Source of the DNA: Spirosoma foliorum
Lineage (GTDB): Bacteria > Bacteroidota > Bacteroidia > Cytophagales > Spirosomataceae
Assembly (NCBI RefSeq): GCF_014117325.1
Contig: NZ_CP059732.1
Location: 124,001 to 188,000 of the forward strand
Length of the DNA stretch: 64,000 nucleotides
Reading direction: 5' to 3'
The notes below the pieces were generated by a model. That model worked only from the letters and a program-made list of their open reading frames with translations, was not told where the DNA came from and did not search any database. This document shows, piece after piece, positions 33,157 to 41,131 of this stretch (the first letter of the stretch is position 1; each line of letters starts with the position of its first letter). A program made the position numbers and the translations under genes.

Positions 33157-33170
33157 ATACCAATCGGTAT
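33157..33170. promoter_or_regulatory. TetR operator upstream of the efflux pump gene
   Basis: ATACCAATCGGTAT, one base different from the perfect palindrome at 32474-32487, ending three bases before the pump ATG at 33174. Binding here would block transcription or ribosome access. Confidence 0.78.
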
Positions 33171-33173
33171 TTT

Positions 33174-34724
33174 ATGAAATCCTCCCGTTTAATTTTACTG
33201 ACTACAACCGTTATTGCTGCGGCTGTAATGGAGTTGATCGATACATCCATTGTTAACGTTGCTTTATCACACATGAGTGGTAATCTGGGTTCAACGTTGG
33301 AAGACACCGCCTGGGTAATCACCTCCTATGCTATTGCCAACGTCATTGTGATTCCGCTAACTGGTTTTCTGGCTGCGCTGCTAGGTCGACGGAGGTATTT
33401 TATTGGCTCAGTAGCGCTCTTTACGCTGGCCTCGCTAGCCTGTGGTTTATCGACCAACATTTGGGAACTGGTGGCCTTTCGCTTCATTCAAGGCATTGGC
33501 GGAGGGGCGCTCTTATCCACCTCACAGGTAATTGTGTTCGAAGCCTTTCCCGTTAATAAGCGTTCGGTGGCTAGTGCCATATTTGGAATTGGCGTTTTTA
33601 CGGGACCAACCATCGGTCCAACACTGGGCGGGTATATTCTGGACATAACAACCTGGAACTGGATTTTTCTGGTGAATATTCCCATTGGCCTGGCGGTATT
33701 GATTGGCGCCATTTTTCTGGTAGAAGACCCGAAACAATCGCAGAGCGTCACCCATATCGACTATCTGGGTCTGCTTTTATTGATCATTGGTGTAGGGTCA
33801 TTGCAAATTTTACTGGAGCGGGGCGATCAGGAAGATTGGTTCGAAACAGTCTACATCCGTTACCTGGCCTTAACGGCTGGCTTAGGCATTCTGGGGTTTA
33901 TCTGGTGGGAACTGCGGATTGATAAACCGATTGTCAACCTTCGGGTATTGCGTAGCCCTACATTGGCCGTAGCCTCATTGCTTACCTTCGTGACGGGCGT
34001 AGGGTTGTTTTCCAGCGTCTTTCTAACACCCGTTTTTGCCCAGCGCTTATTAGGTTTCCCCGCTTTAGATACTGGTCTTTTATTATTGCCGGGTGCGTTG
34101 ATTGCTATTCTAGCCCTGATTATGACCGCCCGACTGCTACAGGCTGGTGTACCTACGCAAGTGATTATTATGGCGGGTTTTGCCCTTTTTATAACGTTTA
34201 GCTGGAAAATGGGTCATTTAGGGCCAGATGCGGGCAAGAGTGATTTCTATGTTCCGTTAATTTTTCGCGGAGTCGGGTTGGCGTTGTTGACGGTGCCGTT
34301 AACCGCCTTGGCCGTTTCGGGGCTTCGACCCGATGAAATTCCGCAGGGAGCGGCTTTTAACAATATGATGCGGCAGCTTGGGGGCTCATTTGGTATTTCG
34401 GGCGTAAATACGTTTTTAGCCAATCGGATGGCTGAACATAGAACAGACTTAGTAACAAATTTAACGCTCAATGATTTGGAGACCGTACAGTGGGTGGGAG
34501 CAGTGAGTCGTCGGTTTGTGGCACAGGGATCTACTGAATTAAATGGACTCCAGCAGAGTTACCAGTTACTGGATCAATCGGTTAACCGTCAGGCAGCTGT
34601 GTTGAGTTATCTGGATGCCTATATGGCCGTGGGCTTGTTGTTCGTGGCGGCCATGCCTCTGATTTTACTGGTTTTTCGGGCGGGTGCTAAATCGAATGCT
34701 CCCGTCGTTTTATCCGACCATTAA
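33174..34724 (+). CDS. DHA2-family (EmrB/QacA-type) drug efflux MFS transporter
   Basis: 516 residues, about 14 membrane helices. Family motifs are present: MELIDTSIVNVALSHMSG (D1 motif of helix 1), LLGRRRYFIGSVALFT (motif A), RFIQGIGGGALLSTSQVI (motif B) and GPTIGPTLGGYILDITTWNW with FLVNIP (motif C and the WRWIFxxNxP signature). Such pumps export lipophilic toxins by proton antiport. No EmrA-like membrane-fusion protein gene is next to it. Regulated by the adjacent TetR protein through a shared operator. Confidence 0.92.
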   Translation: MKSSRLILLTTTVIAAAVMELIDTSIVNVALSHMSGNLGSTLEDTAWVITSYAIANVIVIPLTGFLAALLGRRRYFIGSVALFTLASLACGLSTNIWELVAFRFIQGIGGGALLSTSQVIVFEAFPVNKRSVASAIFGIGVFTGPTIGPTLGGYILDITTWNWIFLVNIPIGLAVLIGAIFLVEDPKQSQSVTHIDYLGLLLLIIGVGSLQILLERGDQEDWFETVYIRYLALTAGLGILGFIWWELRIDKPIVNLRVLRSPTLAVASLLTFVTGVGLFSSVFLTPVFAQRLLGFPALDTGLLLLPGALIAILALIMTARLLQAGVPTQVIIMAGFALFITFSWKMGHLGPDAGKSDFYVPLIFRGVGLALLTVPLTALAVSGLRPDEIPQGAAFNNMMRQLGGSFGISGVNTFLANRMAEHRTDLVTNLTLNDLETVQWVGAVSRRFVAQGSTELNGLQQSYQLLDQSVNRQAAVLSYLDAYMAVGLLFVAAMPLILLVFRAGAKSNAPVVLSDH

Positions 34725-34762
34725 TCCTGATTTAACTAGACTGACATTGATTTAGCACAACT

Positions 34763-34790
34763 AGCCGGGCTTATAAACCCGGCTTTTTTG
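34763..34790 (+). terminator. factor-independent terminator after the efflux pump gene
   Basis: AGCCGGG (34763-34769) and CCCGGCT (34778-34784) with an 8-base loop, followed by a T-run (TTTTTTTG). Confidence 0.88.
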
Positions 34791-34836
34791 TAACATTGCC
34801 CCGTCATTCACGATTTATCAATCAAACCTTGATTGC

Positions 34837-36879
34837 ATGAGCGTTCCTACAACTATTTCCGGCAAATCTACATTGAGCCAATCCACGCAGGGTCAATCGC
34901 GCGTTGTGATCGAGCGTGTAACTCCCGAGCTTGATGGTGGCAAGTTTCCTATAAAAGCCTTACCCGGCGATGTCGTGGCTGTTGAAGCCGACATTTTTGC
35001 CGATGGACACGATTACCTGGCCGTCGTTCTCTTGTATAAACATGCCAGCGACGAATCCTGGACCGAAAGTGGTATGGCTTTGCTCGGTAACGATCGTTGG
35101 GGCGCATCCTTTATCGCCGAAAAGCAAGGCCGATATACGTACACATTTGAAGCCTGGATCGATCATCTGGCTTCGTGGCAGCACGAAGTGCATTTGAAAG
35201 TAGCCGATGGCCAGCGCATTACCAGCGAATTGCTGGCGGGTGCTACGTATGTTGATGGTATGCTGGTACGGGCAGGAGGGAAGCTGGACGGCGCCAAAGC
35301 AAGGGGTAAAAAGAAAGCAGAGCCAGTTGAGGAATCGGGAGATGTAAAGGTACTTCGGGAAATGGCCGCACTCTTTCGTGACGAAAGTCGGTATGACGAA
35401 GCCGTGTCCGTTGCCGAAAGTGATCAGTTCACCTTTTACGCTGCTCGCTACCCCGAACGGCAACACGTAACCCGCTACCAGCACGAGTTGGGCGTAGAAG
35501 TAGACCGTGCGCGTGCCGGATTTAGCACCTGGTATTGTTTGTTCCCTCGTTCAGCTGCCCGCGAAGAGGGCAAACATGGTACATTCAAAGATGTAGAGGC
35601 CTTATTGCCACGAATTTCGACTATGGGCTTTGATGTGCTGTATCTGCCGCCCATTCATCCCATCGGCACCGCTCATAGAAAAGGCAAAAATAACTCCGTG
35701 ATCTGTCAACCCGGCGAACCGGGCGTTCCTTATGGAATTGGTTCGGCAGAAGGCGGGCACGATGCCATTCATTCAGAACTAGGCACTGTCGATGAGTTTA
35801 AGCATCTGATTGCCATTGCAGCCAACTACGATATGGAGGTGGCTATGGATCTGGCTATTCAGTGCTCTCCCGATCATCCCTGGGCTAAAGATCATCCGGA
35901 GTGGTTCAAGAAACGACCTGATGGTACGATTCAATACGCCGAAAATCCACCTAAAAAATACCAGGACATTTATCCGGTTTACTTCGAAACGGACGACTGG
36001 CAGAATCTTTGGGAAGAGCTGAAACGCGTTTTGCTCGTATGGGCATCCTGGGGAGTTCGCATTGTACGGGTCGATAATCCACACACAAAGCCATTTGCGT
36101 TCTGGGAGTGGGTTATTGCCGAAGTCAAGAAAGAGTTTCCGGATATGTTGTTCCTGGCCGAAGCCTTTACCAAGCCCAAAGTAATGCAGGAACTGGCGAA
36201 GGGAGGGTTTGCTCATTCGTACACCTATTACACCTGGCGCAACACAAAGTACGAGTTGGAAGAGTACATGAATGAGCTAACGAAGGGCGAAATGCGCTAT
36301 TATTTCCGCCCGAACTTCTGGCCAACCACGCATGATATTAATCCCTACAGTTTACAAGGTGGTCATGAACCGCAGTTTTTGATTCGCTATTTCCTGGCGG
36401 CTACGCTGTCGAGCAACTACGGTATTTACGGTCCGTCGTTTGAGCTGATGGAGCATATTCCGTTCCCGAATAAAGAAGAGTACCTGAATTCGGAGAAGTA
36501 TGAAATCCGGTATTGGGACTGGGAGAAAACTAATAAACTAACCTACCTGATTACGCTCGTCAACCGGATTCGGCGCGAAAATGCGGCCTTACAAACGACC
36601 AATAACCTGACGTTCTGTGCTGTCAACGACGACGCGATTATGGCTTATCTGAAAATTTCAGGTAATAACCGACTGCTAATTATTGTCAATACTGATGCTT
36701 ACAATCGCCGGGCAGGTATTGTGCAAGTTCCCATCTGGCAACTAGGTATTGGGCACGATCAAGCTTACACCGTTCATGATCTGCTGACGGGGGCTTACTA
36801 TACCTGGACAGGCGAGCAGAATTATGTTGAGCTTGATCCCTATGTATTGCCCATGCACCTATTCAGAATTGAAGTGTAG
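34837..36879 (+). CDS. glgE: alpha-1,4-glucan:maltose-1-phosphate maltosyltransferase GlgE
   Basis: 680 residues, usual length. GH13 subfamily 3 enzyme that adds maltosyl units from maltose-1-phosphate to an alpha-glucan. An N-terminal beta-sandwich (residues 20-130; VVIERVTPELDGGKFPIKAL, HDYLAVVLLYKH) precedes the TIM barrel with FDVLYLPPIHPIGTAHRKGK, VRIVRVDNPHTKPFAFWEW (nucleophile D413), FLAEAFTKPKVM (acid/base E442) and PNFWPTTHDINPY. The DNPHTKP context separates GlgE from ordinary amylases. Partner enzymes that make maltose-1-phosphate (TreS, Pep2) and the branching enzyme GlgB are not in the window. Confidence 0.95.
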   Translation: MSVPTTISGKSTLSQSTQGQSRVVIERVTPELDGGKFPIKALPGDVVAVEADIFADGHDYLAVVLLYKHASDESWTESGMALLGNDRWGASFIAEKQGRYTYTFEAWIDHLASWQHEVHLKVADGQRITSELLAGATYVDGMLVRAGGKLDGAKARGKKKAEPVEESGDVKVLREMAALFRDESRYDEAVSVAESDQFTFYAARYPERQHVTRYQHELGVEVDRARAGFSTWYCLFPRSAAREEGKHGTFKDVEALLPRISTMGFDVLYLPPIHPIGTAHRKGKNNSVICQPGEPGVPYGIGSAEGGHDAIHSELGTVDEFKHLIAIAANYDMEVAMDLAIQCSPDHPWAKDHPEWFKKRPDGTIQYAENPPKKYQDIYPVYFETDDWQNLWEELKRVLLVWASWGVRIVRVDNPHTKPFAFWEWVIAEVKKEFPDMLFLAEAFTKPKVMQELAKGGFAHSYTYYTWRNTKYELEEYMNELTKGEMRYYFRPNFWPTTHDINPYSLQGGHEPQFLIRYFLAATLSSNYGIYGPSFELMEHIPFPNKEEYLNSEKYEIRYWDWEKTNKLTYLITLVNRIRRENAALQTTNNLTFCAVNDDAIMAYLKISGNNRLLIIVNTDAYNRRAGIVQVPIWQLGIGHDQAYTVHDLLTGAYYTWTGEQNYVELDPYVLPMHLFRIEV

Positions 36880-36890
36880 AGAATGATTAC

Positions 36891-36924
36891 AAACCGATAA
36901 GGTCTTGGAGACCTTATCGGTTTT
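36891..36924 (+). terminator. factor-independent terminator after glgE
   Basis: A perfect 15-bp stem (36891-36905 with 36909-36923; AAACCGATAAGGTCT) with a 3-base loop and a following T. Confidence 0.88.
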
Positions 36925-36977
36925 GCTCGCTCACAATAAATGAACATGAGCAGACTCTTTTTCTCCGAGTTTACTTT

Positions 36978-37430
36978 ATGCCCTTTAATTCCATTAGCAA
37001 ACTACTAGTACTTTTTACAATCGCAGGCTTAGTAAGCTGTGAGCCAGACGAGAAACTTACAGGCGTAGCCGCTGGGGCCTCGGGTCTGTATGTTGTTACA
37101 TCATATATCGTGTCTGGCGATACACTATTCTCGCTTATACCCGGCTCTTCAGGATATCTACCGGGAGTCAATAAGCTTGGCGTCTCTAATTTTATTATAG
37201 AGATCAATGCAACTGACTCCGACCGGTCAATGCTGAAAACTTCGTATCGGCAAAATGGCTCGCAATCTACGACCAGCAAAGAGGTACTTGTGAGGTTAAC
37301 GAACTATGACTACCAGTTTGACCTGGTCAAAACGAATACTACGTCTGCCTACGAAGGGAGTGTTGGAAGGTTCACGAAGTTCTTCTATGAGCGAACAGTA
37401 GGAGGGGGGAGTAGTAATCCCTCTCCTTGA
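36978..37430 (+). CDS. small lipoprotein of unknown function
   Basis: 150 residues with the signal MPFNSISKLLVLFTIAGLVS and lipobox LVSC. The mature part has a Gly/Ser-rich start, a beta-rich body (SGLYVVTSYIVSGDTLFSLI, NFIIEINATDSD, LVRLTNYDYQFDLVKT) and a Gly/Ser/Pro tail. No family recognised. Stand-alone gene behind the glgE terminator, convergent with the VOC remnant and M1 peptidase on the other strand. Confidence 0.7.
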   Translation: MPFNSISKLLVLFTIAGLVSCEPDEKLTGVAAGASGLYVVTSYIVSGDTLFSLIPGSSGYLPGVNKLGVSNFIIEINATDSDRSMLKTSYRQNGSQSTTSKEVLVRLTNYDYQFDLVKTNTTSAYEGSVGRFTKFFYERTVGGGSSNPSP

Positions 37431-37513
37431 TCCTTCAACTAATCCTACTCCATCGCCTGCTCAAGAAGTTGTTATCGTAGCGCAACCCGCAAGGTGACTG
37501 ATTAATTAGCCAC

Positions 37514-37648
37514 TTATTTCTTGTCCTGATTGAGTTCAAATAGATAGCCGTCCAGATCGGAGAAGTATACCTGTACAATGCCATCAAAGCGAACTTGCCG
37601 ATGATAGGGTATGTTTTTTGATTTCAAGTACTGCTCCGACAAAGGCGC
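37514..37648 (-). pseudogene. C-terminal remnant of a VOC/glyoxalase-family gene
   Basis: In one minus-strand frame the bases read APLSEQYLKSKNIPYHRQVR then FDGIVQVYFSDLDGYLFELN then QDKK and a stop at 37516-37514. QVYFSDLDGYLFEL is the standard end of vicinal-oxygen-chelate proteins (Q-x-Y-F-x-D-P-D-G-x-x-x-E-L), including the metal-ligand Glu. There is no start codon: the frame begins inside or directly against the stop codon of the M1 peptidase gene, so the first two thirds of the VOC gene are missing. It looks like the scar of a deletion or insertion. Confidence 0.7.
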
Positions 37649-39642
37649 TAGCGAACCAAAACTACCCGACTTTGTGCCCCAACAGGTGTTTCAACGGTTA
37701 CCGTATATCGTCCAGCCGCTAATCCACGCAGGCTTAGGGTTCGGCTATAATCGCCAGGAGCCAAGTTAATCTCATTGATTACCTTGACTTGCTGGCCGAG
37801 TAGATTTGCCAAGGATAAGGTGACTGAGCCTCGTTCGGATTGCGTAAAATCGACGACCAGCGTTTCGGTGGTTGGATTGGGATAAACACGCAACCCCATT
37901 GGGGCAGGCTCTGTTGTTGCCGTCACAATGGAGTTTGTCGTTGATTCGACAGTTTTTAAAATCCAGTTGTTTGGGTCAATAACTACGTTCGTAACTACTC
38001 CTTTGCCAGATACAGTAAATGTTTGATCGGCCTGATCGTTGAAGACAGTTACCGTTGTATCACCTGCCGCCGATTGAACCAGCATTTGCACAGGCATCGT
38101 AAAGGAAGCTGGATTGGTGGATTTTGTATTGCTCTGTTGTAAACGCACCGTAACGGATTTGCCTCCGCCGGTAATGGTTGCCTTGTAAGTAGGATAGCCT
38201 TCGCCGTAAATCCATTGCTTAAAGAAATACGCCAGATCTTTGCCGGAGACTTGTTGAGCAACTGCCTGAAAATCTTCTGTAACAGCAGTATTGTAAGCCA
38301 ATGCGGGCGTAGCGGCATACGTGCGTAACGTGCGATAAAAGGTACTATCGCCCACTATACCTCGAAGCATGTGTAACACGACTGCCCCTTTTGCATAAGT
38401 CCTATTGGTATTGAAAATATTATTCACGTTACTAATGTCCTGTACATAAATACTCCCGGTTGCCAGACGGGCCGCCGACATAAACGTATTCATGTAGGAT
38501 TGATAACCAGCCTGACCACCGACGGACTCTGTATATACGGCTTCGCCATACGAGGCAAAGCCTTCATTAAGCCAGATATTTTGCCAATCACGGCAGGTGA
38601 TTTTATCACCAAACCATTGGTGGGCAAGCTCATGGGCAATCACGGTCGGAATGAGCGATCGGATTTCCATCGATGTAATGGTTTGATGTTCCATTCCCCC
38701 GTTTCCATAGGCAAATTGAGCGTGTCCATATTTCTCTCGCAGAAATGGATAAGGCCCAAATCGATTGGTAAACAACTGGAGCATACTGGGTGTCAGCGCG
38801 AGATTATTCTGCACGCTGGCCAGATTTTCAGGATAGATATAGTGCGTAACGGGCATTGTCTGACTCCCATACGTAAAAGGCGTGTCGTATTGCGCGTAGT
38901 TTGACACCGCTATCGAAATCAGGTATTGGGCAATCGGGTAGCTGTTTTTCCAAAAGTAGGTTTTGGTGCCGTCAGCGTTGCTTGTCGTACTAACCAGTTT
39001 GCCATTGGAAACGGAGACGAACTGCGCTGGAGCAGTAATACGAACAGAGGAGGAGTCAGCTTTATCAGCAGGGGTATCTCGGCAGGGAAACCAATCAGGA
39101 GCGCCATAGGGCTCACTTAAACTCCAAATAACAGGATCACTAGTTGTCTCGTGCTTGTCAAATTTGAAACTTCCCTGAGCACTGCTATTCGGAACGCCTT
39201 GGTAAAATACCGTTATAGTCAATGCTTGTCCAGTCGCGAGCGGTTGCGAAGGGGTAATGGTCAGCTTATTTTGGGCATGCTGAAACGTTAGCTTCTGGTT
39301 GCCCATTTTTACTGAATCAACTCGTAGCCCTTCGCCCGTAGTGGCTGTGGTTGAATTTAAGTCCAGGAAAAAACTGTTCAGTGTAGCTACTGTGCTCTTT
39401 AAGGTTATGGTTGCCGCTCCACGCAAATTAGCGGGAGTGGTTGTTAGGTGAAGATCGAGGCCATAATAGGTAACGTCGATAGACGCATCACCGGGGTAAG
39501 CGAGCCTTGCTTTAGGGTTGGATGCCAACTGGCCGAAGTAGCGTATTTTTCCAGCCTGACAGAATTGCCAACCCTGCGTGTCGAACTGAGCAAAAGAGAT
39601 CAGCGGCAAAAAAAATAGAAGGCAGAAGGATATGTTTTTCAT
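37648..39642 (-). CDS. secreted M1-family metallo-aminopeptidase with T9SS sorting domain
   Basis: 664 residues. Signal peptide MKNISFCLLFFLPLISFA-QF, an N-terminal beta-saddle domain, then the gluzincin site H337-E338-x2-H341 with distal Glu E360 (HELAHQWFGDKIT, NIWLNEGFASYGEAVY) and an upstream GGMEHQT, the M1 exopeptidase motif (GxMEN type). The last 85 residues (LRVYPNPTTETLVVDF to SRVVLVR) are a type A T9SS sorting domain, so it is carried across the outer membrane and attached or released. It probably trims peptides for nutrition. Its stop codon abuts a truncated VOC gene. Confidence 0.92.
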   Translation of the reverse strand: MKNISFCLLFFLPLISFAQFDTQGWQFCQAGKIRYFGQLASNPKARLAYPGDASIDVTYYGLDLHLTTTPANLRGAATITLKSTVATLNSFFLDLNSTTATTGEGLRVDSVKMGNQKLTFQHAQNKLTITPSQPLATGQALTITVFYQGVPNSSAQGSFKFDKHETTSDPVIWSLSEPYGAPDWFPCRDTPADKADSSSVRITAPAQFVSVSNGKLVSTTSNADGTKTYFWKNSYPIAQYLISIAVSNYAQYDTPFTYGSQTMPVTHYIYPENLASVQNNLALTPSMLQLFTNRFGPYPFLREKYGHAQFAYGNGGMEHQTITSMEIRSLIPTVIAHELAHQWFGDKITCRDWQNIWLNEGFASYGEAVYTESVGGQAGYQSYMNTFMSAARLATGSIYVQDISNVNNIFNTNRTYAKGAVVLHMLRGIVGDSTFYRTLRTYAATPALAYNTAVTEDFQAVAQQVSGKDLAYFFKQWIYGEGYPTYKATITGGGKSVTVRLQQSNTKSTNPASFTMPVQMLVQSAAGDTTVTVFNDQADQTFTVSGKGVVTNVVIDPNNWILKTVESTTNSIVTATTEPAPMGLRVYPNPTTETLVVDFTQSERGSVTLSLANLLGQQVKVINEINLAPGDYSRTLSLRGLAAGRYTVTVETPVGAQSRVVLVR

Positions 39643-39685
39643 GAAGTTGCGTCAGTATTGACTTAACCACTAAACCCGCAATTGG

Positions 39686-40354
39686 TTAAACGTCTTCATC
39701 ATCTTCTTCGGGGCTCAGGAAGGCTGGTAAGTTAGGTGTATCTTCTGTTTTTGCTTTTAAGGCTTCCAGCTTTTTCTGATCGGCTTCAGGTAACTGAAGT
39801 TGCCAGCCCATCGAACTGGCCAGCTGATACATCATGTACTGAATCTGGTTGTTGGCAATTTTAGGCAGATCGCTCTGCATGGCCCGATCGTTCATGGCCT
39901 GTTTGGCTTCTTCTAAAATTTGCGTGTAATCGGCTCCGCTGAAGTGGTTGAGAATACCGGCCTGAATATCGTAGAATTTGTAATCGGTATCGATGGACAG
40001 AATTTCGGGTTGGGGAAAGGCTTCGATAATCAATTTTTTCTCCCCGTTATCAGGTGCCCGAAATCGTACCTTGGCAAAATCGAAGCCTACCAATACTTTC
40101 GACTTGGCGATGACCATCGCTTTTTTTGGGTCGTTCAGGAGGTATAATATCTTTTTCTGATCCTGATAATTGTAAATTTCCGAGAAATAACCTTCAGCCA
40201 TAACGACCTTAAATACCTTCTCGATCCGCTCCAGCAAAAGAACCGAATCTCGCTGAACTTCGGTAGTACCCGTACTTTTGCGTAGTGTATTTGCCAGAGC
40301 AACACCTCCGCCTGCCCCAACAAGTAGCAGTAAAATGATGGTTAAGAAATCCAT
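39686..40354 (-). CDS. DUF4230 domain-containing membrane-anchored protein
   Basis: 222 residues. N-terminal helix (FLTIILLLLVGAGGGVALA), then a DUF4230 domain: RIEKVFKVVMAEGYFSEIYN, KSKVLVGFDFAKVRFRAPDN, LIIEAFPQPEILSIDTDYKF, YDIQAGILNHFSG. The acidic tail ends SPEEDDEDV. The role of DUF4230 is unknown; the pattern of a single anchor and a mixed domain suggests an envelope-facing protein. It lies 8 bases after the small coiled-coil gene and may share its transcript. Confidence 0.82.
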   Translation of the reverse strand: MDFLTIILLLLVGAGGGVALANTLRKSTGTTEVQRDSVLLLERIEKVFKVVMAEGYFSEIYNYQDQKKILYLLNDPKKAMVIAKSKVLVGFDFAKVRFRAPDNGEKKLIIEAFPQPEILSIDTDYKFYDIQAGILNHFSGADYTQILEEAKQAMNDRAMQSDLPKIANNQIQYMMYQLASSMGWQLQLPEADQKKLEALKAKTEDTPNLPAFLSPEEDDEDV

Positions 40355-40362
40355 GTAGATGG

Positions 40363-40581
40363 TTAGTGGATCACTGCTTGTACAGTGACTGATTTGGGCG
40401 CTTTACTAATCAAATCAGCCAACTGCTGGACATAATCTTTTTTTAGATGCTCGTATTGTCGAACTCCTAGGCTATCATTGGACTGCCTGGAGCGGTCAAT
40501 TGCATTGTCGACATCGCTCATCAACCGAAGAAGATGCTCAAAGGCTTTCATATAGTTTTGTGTCAGTTCCTGTTCGTTCAT
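40363..40581 (-). CDS. small helical protein, partner of the nucleotidyltransferase-like gene
   Basis: 72 residues, MNEQELTQNYMKAFEHLLRL, charged and predicted helical (SDVDNAIDRSRQSNDSLGVRQYEHLKKD) with a beta-like end (KSVTVQAVIH). Its start overlaps the stop of the upstream gene by four bases (40578-40581), which implies translational coupling. No family recognised. It could be a regulatory or antitoxin-like partner, but nothing in the sequence proves that. Confidence 0.65.
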   Translation of the reverse strand: MNEQELTQNYMKAFEHLLRLMSDVDNAIDRSRQSNDSLGVRQYEHLKKDYVQQLADLISKAPKSVTVQAVIH

Positions 40582-41069
40582 TGTATTTGAATCGTTAGAA
40601 AGCCTTTCGAGTGTTGTACAAAGGTATCGTCCGGTTTAGTCAATGAGTAACGCGTCATCCATTGCTCTCTATCTTGCTTTGTTTTATGGGTGAAAGCCGG
40701 ATGATTTTCAGGGTACACTGTCACAAAATAAGCATCAAGGCCCTCTCGCTCCCACTTGTCAGACCATAAATTATCCAGTACATGGTGGTGAAGATTATAA
40801 AGTTGATACGGAATAAAGCTGACCAGATCAATGTCTTTCGGATTTTGCTTTAGGGTTACAAAACTTCCATCTATCCACTGAACAAAGTCTTGGCCAATTT
40901 CGCTTCGTAGCAATTTATTATATTTTAGCCATTCATTAAAAAGTTGAACACGGGTACTCGAATTAGAAAATAACGCTACAAATCTCTCATAAAAAATAGA
41001 CGTAGTAACTTCTATTGCTTCGTTGGGAGTTAGTAAGCCGTTGTCAGTGAAACTCAGTACTGTTTCCAT
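40578..41069 (-). CDS. nucleotidyltransferase-like protein (DUF6932 type)
   Basis: 163 residues. The segment FVQWIDGSFVTLKQNPKDID has the minimal nucleotidyltransferase pattern GS-x(n)-D-x-D (here GSFVTLKQNPKDIDLVSF), and the N-terminal NGLLTPNEAI matches the usual start of the DUF6932 group. The second half (YNLHHHVLDNLWSDKWEREG, AYFVTVYPENHP) is less conserved. The gene is richer in A and T than rny next door. It is coupled to a 72-residue helical protein, a layout like small toxin-antitoxin or modification units. Activity cannot be inferred further. Confidence 0.7.
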   Translation of the reverse strand: METVLSFTDNGLLTPNEAIEVTTSIFYERFVALFSNSSTRVQLFNEWLKYNKLLRSEIGQDFVQWIDGSFVTLKQNPKDIDLVSFIPYQLYNLHHHVLDNLWSDKWEREGLDAYFVTVYPENHPAFTHKTKQDREQWMTRYSLTKPDDTFVQHSKGFLTIQIQ

Positions 41070-41076
41070 AAATGCA

Positions 41077-41107
41077 CAAGAAGGTGCCTAATTTGGGCAC
41101 CTTCTTG
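41077..41107 (-). terminator. terminator hairpin of rny
   Basis: CAAGAAGGTGCC (41077-41088) pairs perfectly with GGCACCTTCTTG (41096-41107). It lies 25 bases beyond the rny stop codon and just ahead of the nucleotidyltransferase-like gene on the same strand. Confidence 0.8.
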
Positions 41108-41131
41108 ACATAGAAAACCATACAAAGTAAC

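Noticed and set aside
34837-36879. Ordinary alpha-amylase instead of GlgE
   Set aside because: The RVDNPHTKP nucleophile motif, N-terminal sandwich and length fit GlgE and not amylases.
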